Positions 1 to 7,995 of a stretch of DNA of 64,000 nt are shown one piece after another. The stretch is from a virus, in IMG/VR virus record IMGVR_UViG_3300037225_001188, positions 1-64,000 of that record. One strand, written 5' to 3'. The notes under the pieces were generated by a model. The model was not told where the DNA came from and did not search any database. It saw only the letters and a list, made by a program, of their open reading frames with translations. The position numbers and the translations under genes are program-made. How positions within the stretch are numbered: position 1 is the first letter of the stretch; each line of letters starts with the position of its first letter.

Positions 1-102
1 CGCGTGGCGCAGTTCGCCCGCACGATGATGGCGGTGCGCGGGCTGAAGGTCGCACCGGGCAAGCGGATGACCACGATGCGCGCGGCGGTCGTGACGCCGT
101 AG
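1..102 (+). CDS. C-terminal end of an unidentified gene (partial)
   Basis: The first 33 codons form an open frame entering from outside the window and ending at a TAG at 100-102. The short basic tail ends MRAAVVTP. The next gene starts 4 bases later, so they are probably co-transcribed. Nothing in this fragment identifies its function. Confidence 0.6.
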   Translation, partial: RVAQFARTMMAVRGLKVAPGKRMTTMRAAVVTP

Positions 103-106
103 CCCC

Positions 107-424
107 GTGCTCCCCGTCGGCCACATCGTCTGCCTCGCGGGCAGGTCGCTGCGCGAGGAGATCTCGTACACCATCGACGACCGCCCCGGCCTCGTGCGCA
201 TCTGGTGCGCCGAGTTCCAGTTGTGGGGCTCGGGCGGGAAGATCGCCGACGCCATCCGCGAGCTGCAGAACACGCTCGAGGCGACGTGGGCGGACTTCGT
301 GATGACGGACGACGCCAGCCTCGGCAACGTCGCCCGGCTGCAGAAGGCGCGCCTGCGCTGGCTCATGGGCGACGCGCCGCTCAGCCCCACGTCCATCGAG
401 GGCACCGCCCTCACCGACCCGTAG
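107..424 (+). CDS. Hypothetical protein, 105 aa
   Basis: A GTG-started frame follows the upstream stop by 4 bases. The product is a soluble mixed alpha/beta-looking protein with an LRxxW-type middle and no signal peptide, membrane segment or metal motif. I do not recognise it. It lies directly ahead of the secreted peptidase gene, 12 bases away with a GGAGG site between, so both are likely in one operon. Confidence 0.6.
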   Translation: MLPVGHIVCLAGRSLREEISYTIDDRPGLVRIWCAEFQLWGSGGKIADAIRELQNTLEATWADFVMTDDASLGNVARLQKARLRWLMGDAPLSPTSIEGTALTDP

Positions 425-436
425 GAGGTCCCGACC

Positions 437-1798
437 ATGCGTACCCGAGTCCTGCTGCTCCTCGCCGTCTCCGCGGCGCTCTTCGTCGCGGCCTTCAGCC
501 TCACGTTCGGCTGCGGCCCCACCACGCCCCAGCCAGTGCCGACCCCGATCGTGCAGGCCGACGCCGCCCCGCCGGCGTCCATCCCGGCCTCGCAGCCGAC
601 CTCCGACCGCGCGCCCGTGTCCCTGTGCTCGACCTCGACTGGAAAGCAGGTCGACCGCGGCGCCCACCCGCACTTGATGGAGGCCTTGTCGCGCAAGGTC
701 CACCACAAGCACCGCCGGGTGTGCGCCAAGGCCAAGCCCGGCCACGTCGCCTGCCACTCCCGCGTGCGGCTGGGACCCAAGGGGCTGCGCCCGATGGCCG
801 CGGTGACCCCGCAGGGCTTCGGGCCAGCGGACCTCCGCGCCGCGTACGCGATCCCGAACGGCGGCGCCGGCGCCGTCATCGCCATCGTGGACGCCCAGGA
901 CAACCCCCGGGCCGAGAAGGACCTCGCCACCTACCGGGCGCACTACAAGCTCCCGCCCTGCACGACGGCGAACGGCTGCTTCAGGAAGGTGAACCAGGCG
1001 GGTGCCGCGAAGCCGCTCCCGAAGGCCGACAGCGGCTGGTCCGGGGAGATCAGCCTGGACCTGCAAATGGCGAGCGCGGCGTGCCCCGCGTGCAAGCTCC
1101 TGCTCGTGGAGGCCAACAGCGCCAGCATGCTCGACCTCGGAGCCGCGGTGAATGCCGCGGTGAAGCTCGGGGCGACCGTGATCTCGAACAGCTACGGCGG
1201 CGACGAGGACGGAAGCACCCTCGCTTCCGAGGCGTTCTTCAACCACCCGGGCGTCGCCATCTTCGCGTCTGCTGGCGACGGCGGCTACGGCGCGGAGTAC
1301 CCGGCCAGTTCCGCGCACGTCACCGCGGTCGGCGGCACGGCGCTCATGGCAGCCGCGGGCTCCGTCCGGGGGTGGGTCGAGAGCGTGTGGGGCAGCGCCG
1401 ACGACGCCAACGGCGGGACCGGCAGCGGCTGCAGCAAGTACGTCTCGAAGCCCGCGTGGCAGAAGGACACGGGCTGCGCGAAGCGCACCGTCGGCGACGT
1501 CGCCGCGGTGGCCGACCCGGACACTGGGGTCAGCGTCTACGATAGCTACAGCGGCGGCTGGACCGTCTTCGGCGGCACCTCGGCGGCCTCGCCCCTGGTC
1601 TCCGCCATCTACGCAGCGGCGGGGCAGGGCAAGGCCACCGGCTCGCTGTCCTACGCGCACCCCGCGGCCTTCTACGACGTGCTCCAGGGCACGGACGGCG
1701 CCTGCATCGTCCCCTACTTGTGTACCGCCTGCGTGGGCTACGACGGCCCCACCGGCAACGGCACGCCCAACGGGGCGGCGCTCGCGGCGCTCCCGTGA
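437..1798 (+). CDS. Sedolisin-type (S53) serine-carboxyl peptidase, secreted lipoprotein
   Basis: 453 aa. Residues 1-26 form a signal peptide ending in a TFGC lipobox-like sequence, followed by a proline-rich linker, which suggests export and membrane anchoring. The peptidase domain starts near residue 120. It carries the sedolisin signature: SGEISLD with Glu204 and Asp208 as the acid pair, a SAGDGG turn, and GGTSAASP with nucleophile Ser382. Sedolisins are acid endopeptidases made as proenzymes; the segment at about 60-120 is short for a full propeptide. A secreted protease is an unusual phage cargo and could act on host envelope proteins or be a morphon. The family call is firm; the phage role is not known. 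Confidence 0.85.
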   Translation: MRTRVLLLLAVSAALFVAAFSLTFGCGPTTPQPVPTPIVQADAAPPASIPASQPTSDRAPVSLCSTSTGKQVDRGAHPHLMEALSRKVHHKHRRVCAKAKPGHVACHSRVRLGPKGLRPMAAVTPQGFGPADLRAAYAIPNGGAGAVIAIVDAQDNPRAEKDLATYRAHYKLPPCTTANGCFRKVNQAGAAKPLPKADSGWSGEISLDLQMASAACPACKLLLVEANSASMLDLGAAVNAAVKLGATVISNSYGGDEDGSTLASEAFFNHPGVAIFASAGDGGYGAEYPASSAHVTAVGGTALMAAAGSVRGWVESVWGSADDANGGTGSGCSKYVSKPAWQKDTGCAKRTVGDVAAVADPDTGVSVYDSYSGGWTVFGGTSAASPLVSAIYAAAGQGKATGSLSYAHPAAFYDVLQGTDGACIVPYLCTACVGYDGPTGNGTPNGAALAALP

Positions 1799-1858
1799 AT
1801 TAGAACTCCTCCAGACCTTCCCCCGCTGGTACACTGCAGGCAGCACAGGAGCCGACCC

Positions 1859-2554
1859 ATGGGCGTCGAAACGACCGCGCTCGAGCAGAAGATCAAGGAC
1901 CTGGCCGAGTCATGCGGGACCGAGCCGCCGAAGAACGTGCTCGGCGACCCGGCACACGCCGTTGCCCCGTCAGGGAACGCCAAGGCGCCGGACAAGGTGG
2001 TCCACGACGGGGGCGCGCTCGCCTTCGACCTCAACGGCGTGCTCGGAGGGAGTGACGTCCATGGGGCCAACGTCCGCGTCTCCCTGGTCTCCTCCGGTGC
2101 TCACGAGGACGTCGCCACGACGTGGCTCCCGGGGTCGGGCGACCCGGACAACCAGAACGGGACGGGGAAGAACCAGGCTGCGACCGGGCTGCTCGGGCAG
2201 GGCACGCCGAGCACGGTGGCGGCCGACTACCTCGTCGACAAGCTGCTCGGCCACGGGAGCGCGTGGGCGCTCGACGGCGGCGGGAAGCCGACGTCGCCGC
2301 TGCGCGTGATCGTCGACGGGGTCGGCGCGTACTTCGAGTCGTGCATGTCGCAGTCGACGGAGCAGACCGGGACCGGGAGCGAGCAGTCCATCGCCCACGG
2401 GTTGGGGGTGGTGCCGAAGATAGCCTTGGCCATCCCGTCGTCGTCGCCGGTGGTGCCGACCGCGTGGTCGATCAACCCTGGCACGCACGACGCGACCAAC
2501 TGCAAGTTCACCGCCACGCTCGGCTGGAAGTACAGGGTGCTGGCGATAGCGTAA
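1859..2554 (+). CDS. Possible virion or tail-fibre protein, 231 aa
   Basis: The ATG is preceded by an AGGAG site. The last about 70 residues have the pattern TG-x-EQSIAHGLGVVPKIALAIPS followed by a beta-rich segment ending in YRVLAIA. That pattern is common at the receptor-binding ends of phage fibre and base-plate proteins, where a polar strand is followed by AHGLG-x-xP. The middle is Gly/Asp/Thr-rich. No collagen or coiled-coil repeats are visible. The assignment rests on this C-terminal likeness alone. No other structural gene is next to it, so it could equally be a secreted accessory protein. Confidence 0.35.
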   Translation: MGVETTALEQKIKDLAESCGTEPPKNVLGDPAHAVAPSGNAKAPDKVVHDGGALAFDLNGVLGGSDVHGANVRVSLVSSGAHEDVATTWLPGSGDPDNQNGTGKNQAATGLLGQGTPSTVAADYLVDKLLGHGSAWALDGGGKPTSPLRVIVDGVGAYFESCMSQSTEQTGTGSEQSIAHGLGVVPKIALAIPSSSPVVPTAWSINPGTHDATNCKFTATLGWKYRVLAIA

Positions 2555-2578
2555 ATCTGTCGACGTACCCTCAGCACG

Positions 2579-4078
2579 ATGCTCCGCCTCGAGTTGGATA
2601 GCCTCTACCTGAACCTCCGCGAGGCCAACAGCGAAGTCTTGAAGGTCATCGACCAGGTGACTAGCTACGCTATCGAGGGGGCGTGGTTCTCGTCGGCGTT
2701 CAGGAACAAGACGTGGGACGGGCGACAGCATCTACTCTCGTTCTCGCGCGCCAACGGGTACCGCGTCTACGGCGGGTGCGCGGCCGACGTCGTGGCCGCG
2801 CTGCGCAACGAGCACGTCCCGTTCGAGTACGTCGACCTGAGGAAGGTCCCGGAGCCGACCTGCGACCACGGCTGGACCGGCCTCATCTGCGACCAGAAGG
2901 GGAAGCTCGTCGAGTTCCAGCCGCGCGACTACCAGGTGGCGGCCGCCCGCGCCGTCCTCACCGAGACGCTCCCGCTCGGCCGCGGCATGCTCAAGCTCCC
3001 CATCCGCAGCGGGAAGACCTGCGTCGGAGCGCTCATCATCGCAGCGCTGCAGGTGCCGGCCATCTTCATCGTCACCAACGACCTGCTGCTCCAGCAGACC
3101 GTGAGGTTGTACGAGAGCATGTTCTCGTCCAGGGTCGGGGTCATCGGCGCCGGGCGCTGGGACCCGACCGACCTCACGGTCGCCACCGTGCAGACGCTGC
3201 ACTCGCGGGTCGACCAGCCGGAGTTCAAGCAGCTGATGGAGCGCGCGGACCTGGTGGTCTTCGATGAAGTCCACCACCTACAAGGTAGTACAAAAGCACA
3301 CACCGCGCCACAAGGCGCGAAGCCGAAGGCGAAGAAGGCCTCGGGCGGGTGGAAGGACATCGCGCTTCGCTGCAACGCCTACTACAAGATCGGCCTCAGC
3401 GCGACCATCTACATCGACGTCGCCAAGGCGGCGGAGAAGTCCGCCATCTGGCTCAAGGCGGCCACCGGGAGCATCGCCTACGAGGTCACGACCAAGCGCA
3501 TGATCGAGGAGGGGTGGCTGCTGCGCCCGATCGTCGAGATGCACCGGGTGGTCGGGCCGCAGATCCAGGGTGACTGGGCGGAGGACGAGGTCTACCGGCG
3601 CGGGGTCGTCAACTACGCCAGGCGCAACCAGCTCATCCTGGGGCTCACCATGGACGAGGTGGCGCTCGGGGGGCGCATCATGGTGCACGCGCACCACCAC
3701 GAGCACATCGACGCGCTGCACGAGATGTTGGAGGGGGCCGGCGCGAAGGTGGAGAAGCTCAGCGGGAAGGTCCACGGGCAGGAGCGGAAGGAGGTCATGG
3801 TCCGCTTCCGCCGCGGGAAGACCCAGGTCCTGGTCGGCAACATCTTCGGCGAGGGCCTGGACGTCCCCGAGGTCGACGTGGTGGTGAACGCGGAGGGCGG
3901 GGAATCGAGAAAGAGATCGATACAAAGACTTAGGAACCTTACACCGTCTCCAGGAAAAAAATACGTCAAGGTGATCGACTTCCTCGACGAGCACGAGGCG
4001 CACCTCGCGAAGCACGCTCGGGCCCGGCTCAAGGCCTACCGTGCCGAGGACGCCTTCGACGTACGGGTAGTGGGGTAG
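2579..4078 (+). CDS. SF2 DNA helicase, UvsW-like
   Basis: 499 aa. An N-terminal domain of about 110 residues precedes the helicase core, as in T4 UvsW. Motif I reads LPIRSGKT rather than GxGKT; motif II is VVFDEVHHL (DEVH); motif III is LSATI; motif VI lies in the QRLRNLTPSPGKKY segment. UvsW-type helicases unwind branched intermediates and R-loops and help move origin-dependent to recombination-dependent replication. The gene sits just upstream of the presumed origin. Two stretches (3272-3312 after motif II and 3902-3970 over motif VI) use AT-rich codons unlike the rest of the gene. Helicase identity is well supported; the UvsW subgroup is inferred from domain order. Confidence 0.8.
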   Translation: MLRLELDSLYLNLREANSEVLKVIDQVTSYAIEGAWFSSAFRNKTWDGRQHLLSFSRANGYRVYGGCAADVVAALRNEHVPFEYVDLRKVPEPTCDHGWTGLICDQKGKLVEFQPRDYQVAAARAVLTETLPLGRGMLKLPIRSGKTCVGALIIAALQVPAIFIVTNDLLLQQTVRLYESMFSSRVGVIGAGRWDPTDLTVATVQTLHSRVDQPEFKQLMERADLVVFDEVHHLQGSTKAHTAPQGAKPKAKKASGGWKDIALRCNAYYKIGLSATIYIDVAKAAEKSAIWLKAATGSIAYEVTTKRMIEEGWLLRPIVEMHRVVGPQIQGDWAEDEVYRRGVVNYARRNQLILGLTMDEVALGGRIMVHAHHHEHIDALHEMLEGAGAKVEKLSGKVHGQERKEVMVRFRRGKTQVLVGNIFGEGLDVPEVDVVVNAEGGESRKRSIQRLRNLTPSPGKKYVKVIDFLDEHEAHLAKHARARLKAYRAEDAFDVRVVG

Positions 4079-4199
4079 GGCGGCCTTAGATGCCGACGGC
4101 GGTGCGATTTCTCTTGACGCTCTGGGAGAGCTGTGAGAATGTCGAAAACGTCGCGAAGGCTTGAAGGGCTGAACGCGACGATGTAAAGGAATTGGGAAC

Positions 4200-4310
4200 A
4201 ACGCCTCCGTGCTGATGATGATGGGCCGGGGACGCCGGAACGGGTTTTTCCCTGTTCCTACCGTTCCCGGCACCTTCACCCCGACCCATCATCATCAATT
4301 CGGAGGCGTT
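4200..4310 (+). promoter_or_regulatory. Long inverted repeat that sequesters the initiator gene's ribosome-binding site
   Basis: AACGCCTCCG (4200-4209) is the exact complement of CGGAGGCGTT (4301-4310), and TGATGATGATGGG (4213-4225) of CCCATCATCATCA (4285-4297). They are separated by a 3-nt mismatch and enclose an inner GCCGG/CCGGC stem. The right arm contains GGAGG at 4302-4306, the only plausible ribosome-binding site for the TTG start at 4312. Folding of the transcript would therefore mask translation initiation of the replication initiator. The rest of 4079-4199 holds no gene I can support. Confidence 0.7.
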
Positions 4311-4311
4311 C

Positions 4312-5616
4312 TTGCGTCAAGCCGAACAATCATCATCAACTCCTCGTCGTTACATCGATCCCTACAAGAAGTACGTCGGCGTTCATATCCCGAACTGGCT
4401 GGTATGCAGAACCGAGATCAGCCACGGGGCGAAGATCGTCTGGGGTAGGTTGGCCCAGTTTGCCGGTAAGAACAAAACAGCTTTCCCATACATCAGTACT
4501 CTATCGAAAGAGGTTGGTTTAGGAGAACGTCAGACGAGAGCGTGTCTCAATGAGTTAGTAAAGTTCGATTTAATCGAAGGAACAGATAGACGCGCTGAGT
4601 CAAAGTCCACCGTGTATAAGTTCCTCGACCATCCTTGGTCACACGAAGACGACTACGATGACGCTGCCGGACCCTCCGGCGGAATCCTGCCGGACCCTCC
4701 GGCGGAAGACGAAGAAGGTGATCGAATCGAACAGAATCCTGCCGGACCCTCCGGCGGAATCCTGCCGGACCCTCCGGCGGAATCCTGCCGGACCCTCCGG
4801 CGGAATCCTGCCGGGGTATATAATGAAGTAAGAGAATCAGAGAAGAGAATCATAGTAAGTTCCGCTTCGCCTTCGGCTCAAGCGGCTACCTCGAAGGCGA
4901 AGCCGGCTGGGAAGAAGAAAAGCTCAAAGCCTCAACTCGAAGGGCTCATCGTCCCAGGAGCCGAAGGCCTGAAGAACGAGTACTTCAGGAAGCGCAACCT
5001 GGCAGGCTGCAGGCATACCTCGAAGATGGAGAGAGACGGCCTGGTCCACTTCGAGAAGTGCGTCGCGATGTGCGAAGAGGTGAGTGTCCAGCCGACGAAG
5101 TTCCTCGAGTATCTCATCCAGGAGTTCCCCAAGTTCGCTAAGGGGCAGAAGTTCGTCCCTACCAGCTTGCTCGTCAGTGACTCAATGCTGAATCAGTTCT
5201 TGGCTTACGATCCGAAGTCAGCCCCATCCAGCAGCTCCGCCCATCCCTCCGTCGCGCTCGAGAAGAACCACGAGGACTACCCGGCCGAGCTTGCCAGCCG
5301 CTTCCTCTCGGCCGGTCTCTCGCTACCAGAGAAGAAGAGCAGTATCGGGCGCATCGTCAACGACGCGAAGAACCGGGCCGCCGAGCTGCCGCACACCCAG
5401 GGGCTTCCGTGGGGCCGTCACGTCCACGCCTGCCTCTGCGCCGCCTACGACAACCCGGACGGGCTGCGGGCGTGGATCGTCCGCGACGTTGATCTCATCC
5501 AGGAGCAGTGGCAGGACGTCGTCAGCACCGCGCTCCGGCTCGTTGAGGAGGACGGCGATAGGTTCTCGGTCTGGGAACCGCTCTTCCAGATCTACCAGGA
5601 GGTAGGCGCCAAATGA
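4312..5616 (+). CDS. Replication initiator, lambda O-like organisation
   Basis: 434 aa from TTG at 4312, chosen because GGAGG lies 5 nt upstream and no other in-frame start precedes the domain. Residues about 12-105 look like a winged helix (AFPYISTLSKEVGLGERQTR as the HTH). Residues about 117-170 are low complexity because they are encoded by 23-bp DNA iterons read in three frames. A Lys/Ser linker and a helical C-terminal domain follow, with no ATPase motif. N-terminal origin-binding domain, iterons inside the gene, then a helicase-recruiting C-terminus is the plan of lambda gene O. The DnaC-like loader and DnaB-like helicase genes follow. The first 330 bp are clearly richer in AT than neighbours. 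Confidence 0.65.
   Translation: MRQAEQSSSTPRRYIDPYKKYVGVHIPNWLVCRTEISHGAKIVWGRLAQFAGKNKTAFPYISTLSKEVGLGERQTRACLNELVKFDLIEGTDRRAESKSTVYKFLDHPWSHEDDYDDAAGPSGGILPDPPAEDEEGDRIEQNPAGPSGGILPDPPAESCRTLRRNPAGVYNEVRESEKRIIVSSASPSAQAATSKAKPAGKKKSSKPQLEGLIVPGAEGLKNEYFRKRNLAGCRHTSKMERDGLVHFEKCVAMCEEVSVQPTKFLEYLIQEFPKFAKGQKFVPTSLLVSDSMLNQFLAYDPKSAPSSSSAHPSVALEKNHEDYPAELASRFLSAGLSLPEKKSSIGRIVNDAKNRAAELPHTQGLPWGRHVHACLCAAYDNPDGLRAWIVRDVDLIQEQWQDVVSTALRLVEEDGDRFSVWEPLFQIYQEVGAK
4667..4816 (+). repeat. Origin iterons: five 23-bp repeats plus a half site
   Basis: The dyad CCGGACCCTCCGG recurs at 4667-4679, 4690-4702, 4742-4754, 4765-4777 and 4788-4800, with a half copy CCGG at 4811. Spacing is exactly 23 bp within the groups of two and three, with a 52-bp step between them. 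Each dyad sits in the unit ATCCTG-CCGGACCCTCCGG-CGGA. Because 23 is not a multiple of 3, the same DNA is translated as GPSGGIL, PDPPAE and SCRTLRRN, so selection is on the DNA and not on the peptide. Initiator-binding sites of a replication origin are the simplest reading. Confidence 0.8.
4815..4862 (+). other. AT-rich, purine-rich stretch next to the iterons (candidate unwinding element)
   Basis: Directly after the half iteron the sequence changes from about 70% GC to a run of TATATAATG, AAGTAAGAGAATC and AGAGAAGAGAATC. An AT-rich element flanking iterons is where the duplex opens in lambda-type origins. Assignment is by position and composition only. Confidence 0.5.
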
Positions 5617-5903
5617 CTGCCCAGCAGATCGTCCTGCTGTTCAACCTCTACGACTACTCCCTGTCGCAGCACCCCGACGTTGCGGCGCAGCAGGCCAACC
5701 TGAAGGTCCAGCCACCGTGCCAGCGCGTCGCCTGGGATCACGCGCTCTGGATGTGCCGCGAGGCCACCACGTTCGTGGTCGAGGGTCGCCTCGACAAGGC
5801 CGAGCGCTGGCTCGGTTTCGTCCAGGGCGCGCTGTGGATCCTCGGGGTTTTCTCGATCGACGAGATGCGCGAGCACGTCCGCTCCATGTCGGTGCCGGTT
5901 TGA
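5613..5903 (+). CDS. Hypothetical protein, 96 aa
   Basis: Its ATG overlaps the initiator stop (ATGA) and its own stop overlaps the TTG of the loader gene. The product is a small helical protein with no motif I recognise (WDHALWMCREATTFVVEG in the middle). The placement between initiator and helicase loader suggests a replication accessory role, but this is guilt by association. Confidence 0.7.
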   Translation: MTAQQIVLLFNLYDYSLSQHPDVAAQQANLKVQPPCQRVAWDHALWMCREATTFVVEGRLDKAERWLGFVQGALWILGVFSIDEMREHVRSMSVPV

Positions 5904-6619
5904 TCCCGCGGGCGCGCGACCACCAGGCGCAGCTCGAGGCCTGGTTCGCCAAGGCGGCCGCGGAGGCGAAGAAGGGCTGCGAGGACTGCGGCGGCAAGGG
6001 CTACGTCGTCAAGCTCGACGCCGTGTTCATGCAGCCGAGTTCCAGCCGCTGCGAGTGCATGAAGCGGGCGAACCACGAGTTCGCGATGCGGCGCGGTAAC
6101 GTCCCGTCGGAGTACCGGAAGCTCGGCGGGATGTCGGTGCTCGCGCCCGTCGCCGACTTCATTGCCAAGCTCGACGACGCCGAGGCCAGGCGCGGTCTTC
6201 TCCTCGTCGGCTCCTACGGCAGCGGGAAGACGACGGCTGCCTGCCAGGTGCTCAGCCAGGCTGCGGGACTTGGGCGGAGCATCTTCCGCGTCGAGGCCAC
6301 CGAGGTTGAACGCGCCCTCTCGCTCATCAAGAGCCGCCAGGACTGGGTCGACCAGTGGTTACAGGACGGGATGTACTCCGACGTGGTCGCGGTCGACGAG
6401 CTGGGGGCCGAAGCGGTCGCCGGCACGAACGGCCGCGAGGCGCGCTCGCTGATCTCCTACTTCGTCAAGCACCGCGTCGAGAACGGCATGCCGACGGTCG
6501 TGTGCACGAACCTGGAGCAGGATGACTTCGTCCACCACTACGGCGAGGCCACCGCGTCGGTGGTCTTCGGCCACCGCTACACCGTCGCTACGGTCGGCGA
6601 GCAGGACTTCCGTCGGTGA
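5900..6619 (+). CDS. DnaC-like helicase-loader ATPase
   Basis: 239 aa from TTG at 5900, overlapping the upstream stop as TTGA; the longer upstream frame only shadows the preceding gene. An N-terminal CxxCxGKG zinc-ribbon-like segment is followed by CEC, then an AAA+ core: Walker A GSYGSGKTT, Walker B DVVAVDELGAE, sensor-like VVCTNLE. DnaC/DnaI-type loaders deliver the replicative helicase to the initiator-opened origin. The gene is flanked by the initiator and the DnaB-like helicase, which fits. IstB-type transposition ATPases share the fold, but the context argues for a loader. Confidence 0.8.
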   Translation: MIPRARDHQAQLEAWFAKAAAEAKKGCEDCGGKGYVVKLDAVFMQPSSSRCECMKRANHEFAMRRGNVPSEYRKLGGMSVLAPVADFIAKLDDAEARRGLLLVGSYGSGKTTAACQVLSQAAGLGRSIFRVEATEVERALSLIKSRQDWVDQWLQDGMYSDVVAVDELGAEAVAGTNGREARSLISYFVKHRVENGMPTVVCTNLEQDDFVHHYGEATASVVFGHRYTVATVGEQDFRR

Positions 6620-7995
6620 GCACGACGGCCCGCCTGGAGAAGCAGGTCTTGTTTCGGGCGCTCGTAGAGCCCGCCTTCCGGGCCAAGGCCAGGGGCCCGC
6701 TCGAGAAGGGCGGCTGCTTCGGCGACCCGGCGCTCGCGTGGGTCTGGCGCACTGCGCTCACCCTCCCAGCCGACGAGCCGATCTCCCGCACCGCGCTCAT
6801 GGCGCTGGTCGAGCTGGCGTGGAGGGAGCAGCCGGAGAAGGAGGAGCTGCACGTCACGATGGTCGACCAGGTCTTCGAGCAGGCCGGCGCCAACCTCGCC
6901 AGCATGGCGAGTGTCGAGGCGCTCAACCAGCTCGTCGCCCACGCGCGGCTCGAGAAGGCCGTCGTCGAGGCCGGGACGCTCCTCGACAAGGGCGACGTCG
7001 AGGGGGCGCAGAAGTGCATCGCGGCCATCCAGAAGCAGGGGCTCGGCCAGGGCCGCGTCCGCCGCGTCGACTACGCCGAGTCGGTCCCCGAGCGTCTCGC
7101 GGCGATGCGGGCGCAGGACGGGCCGTCCTACACGTACATCCCGACCGGCATCCCGGGGATCGACAAGTACATCGACGGGGTGCGCCTCAGCGAGCTGCTG
7201 CTCATCGTGGCGACTACGGGCATGGGCAAGTCGATCATGGCGATGTGCCTCGCGGCCGCGTCGGCGATGCCCGACCCGCGCCGCGCCCGGCACCCGGACG
7301 GGTTCGTCACCGCCGTGTTCGCCACCGAGATGCTCATCGAGCAGGTGGCGATGCGCTTCGACGCGCACTTCGCCGGGCTGGAGCATCGCAAGTTCAAGAC
7401 GTGGGGCTTCAGCAGCGAGGAGGAGGATCGGCTCGCCGAGACGTTCGCGGTCAAGATGGAGCAGCTTCGCGGGAAGCTGTTCCTCTTCGACACGCCGATC
7501 CGCGAGTGCAAGCTCGAGGTCGTCGAGCACGCGGTCATGGACCTGGAGGACGAGCTGGGGGTGGCGGTCGAGAACGTGGTCCTCGACTCCCCCGGGCAGT
7601 TCAAGCCGGAGCGCAAGTATGAGCAGAAGCGGCTCGAGGCCGCCGACGTGTTCTGGGACATCAAGGCGATGGCCCGCGGTGAGGGGCTCGTCAAGCACGT
7701 GATGGCGGTCGAGGCCACCGACCAGGCAGCGAAGGAGTACGAGCGCAAGATGGCCGGCTCAAGTGCCACCAGCGAGAGCTACGACAAGGCGCGCATCTGC
7801 GACCTCATGATTACAATGAACCAGGACGGGGTTCAAGAGATCAATGGAGAAATGATCTTGAACCTCGCGAAAGCAAGAGACAGTCAATCGCGTGCACAGG
7901 TGAAGGTTCGCACGATGTACAACGTCATGCGCTTCGAGGAGATCGGTGAGGTATTGCGCTCCGACCTTGTTAGCGACGAGACGAGAGGACGATGA
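6616..7995 (+). CDS. DnaB-like replicative helicase
   Basis: 459 aa, GTG start overlapping the loader stop (GTGA). The N-terminal third is helical, as in DnaB. The RecA-like core has Walker A ATTGMGKS, Walker B VVLDSPG and a conserved C-terminal stretch around CDLMITMNQD. The DnaB-type helicase travels 5'-3' on the lagging strand and recruits primase. The core shows MAVEATDQ where a typical DnaB has a Gln-Leu-Ser motif, so it is a diverged member. From about 7800 to 7915 the codons turn AT-rich (26 G/C in 7801-7860 by my count) over a conserved motif, unlike the rest of the gene. Confidence 0.8.
   Translation: MSTTARLEKQVLFRALVEPAFRAKARGPLEKGGCFGDPALAWVWRTALTLPADEPISRTALMALVELAWREQPEKEELHVTMVDQVFEQAGANLASMASVEALNQLVAHARLEKAVVEAGTLLDKGDVEGAQKCIAAIQKQGLGQGRVRRVDYAESVPERLAAMRAQDGPSYTYIPTGIPGIDKYIDGVRLSELLLIVATTGMGKSIMAMCLAAASAMPDPRRARHPDGFVTAVFATEMLIEQVAMRFDAHFAGLEHRKFKTWGFSSEEEDRLAETFAVKMEQLRGKLFLFDTPIRECKLEVVEHAVMDLEDELGVAVENVVLDSPGQFKPERKYEQKRLEAADVFWDIKAMARGEGLVKHVMAVEATDQAAKEYERKMAGSSATSESYDKARICDLMITMNQDGVQEINGEMILNLAKARDSQSRAQVKVRTMYNVMRFEEIGEVLRSDLVSDETRGR

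Noticed and set aside
205-1545. Long Arg/Pro/Gly-rich open frame overlapping the peptidase gene
   Set aside because: It is a frame shadow created by high GC; the overlapping sedolisin frame has a signal peptide, catalytic motifs and a proper start context.
4667-4816. CRISPR array at the 23-bp repeats
   Set aside because: Copies are tandem or nearly so with no unique spacers of regular length, and they lie inside a coding gene.
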